Assembly: GCA_034231615.1 (NCBI GenBank)
Contig: CM067322.1
Coordinates: 65,067,349-65,131,348 of the forward strand
Origin: Meghimatium bilineatum
Taxonomy: Eukaryota; Mollusca; Gastropoda; Stylommatophora; Philomycidae
Direction: 5' to 3'
DNA length: 64,000 nucleotides
Shown here: piece after piece, positions 63,753 through 64,000 of the stretch
Layout of the letters: the number at the start of each line of letters is the position of its first letter
Numbering within the stretch: the stretch's first letter is position 1
The notes under the pieces: model-generated
The model's input: the letters and a program-made list of their open reading frames with translations, nothing else
Databases searched by the model: none
What the model was told of the DNA's origin: nothing
Position numbers and translations under genes: made by a program

Positions 63753-64000
63753 ATAGTATATTAAAAACATGACATTTGTTGAAGACCTTACTATAGGCTA
63801 AAGTCAAGATGAGGCGATAAAGCGGGAAACAGAGATACAAGTAGGAGAGTAACATAGTGAGATGGACAAGTTACAGTATAGCAGAGAGAACCATGGCCTA
63901 AATACTGCCACCTACTTCTAATAATAGTTGACATATATTCTTGTTCGGGTATGTCTCTTATTGATTCATTTCTGACAAAGTTTTTCCAATCTATGTTCAG

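Overview
This is animal nuclear DNA. It has AT-rich, spliceosome-type GT-AG exons of conserved metazoan genes scattered in a sea of transposon remains, with no operons and few long ORFs. The mix of piggyBac, KIAA1586-like and ZMYM-like hAT elements, several non-LTR retrotransposon (LINE) lineages, tRNA-derived SINEs and many minisatellites suggests a marine invertebrate, most likely a mollusc. Species cannot be fixed from the sequence alone.

Layout. 1-27 kb is intergenic: fragments of LINEs, two hAT elements (one at 12238-13719 with a perfect 8-bp target duplication, nested in another repeat), microsatellites, 179-bp tandem repeats, and an uninterrupted 603-codon piggyBac transposase (22082-23893, minus). 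27.6-50.1 kb carries, on the plus strand, thirteen colinear exon-like segments of the maintenance DNA methyltransferase DNMT1, from the DMAP1-binding region through the PIP box and RFTS domain to BAH2 and catalytic motif I. They include three in-frame stops, and the coding parts for CXXC, BAH1 and most of the catalytic domain are missing, so I read it as a decaying, intron-containing DNMT1 copy. Its introns are packed with SINEs, minisatellites, a second piggyBac element (39939-42204, TTAA-flanked, one frameshift) and two copies of a non-autonomous piggyBac-like element. Two exons of a cathepsin D-type aspartic protease follow (52320-52461 and 54525-54623). 55-64 kb is again LINE and SINE debris with an 18-bp-class minisatellite.

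The most notable theme is a modular retroposon superfamily. A 275-bp SINE (family A, over 25 copies), a 156-159-bp SINE (family B, 9 copies) and a roughly 1.2-kb non-coding element (family C, 5 copies or fragments) share a 3' module that ends in GAACGCAGAAGAAG. An RNase H-bearing LINE at 24610-25563 ends in nearly the same tail, so it is a plausible mobilising partner. Several insertions have readable target-site duplications and give a nesting order.

All similarities named here come from recognising protein or repeat motifs by eye; no database search was run.
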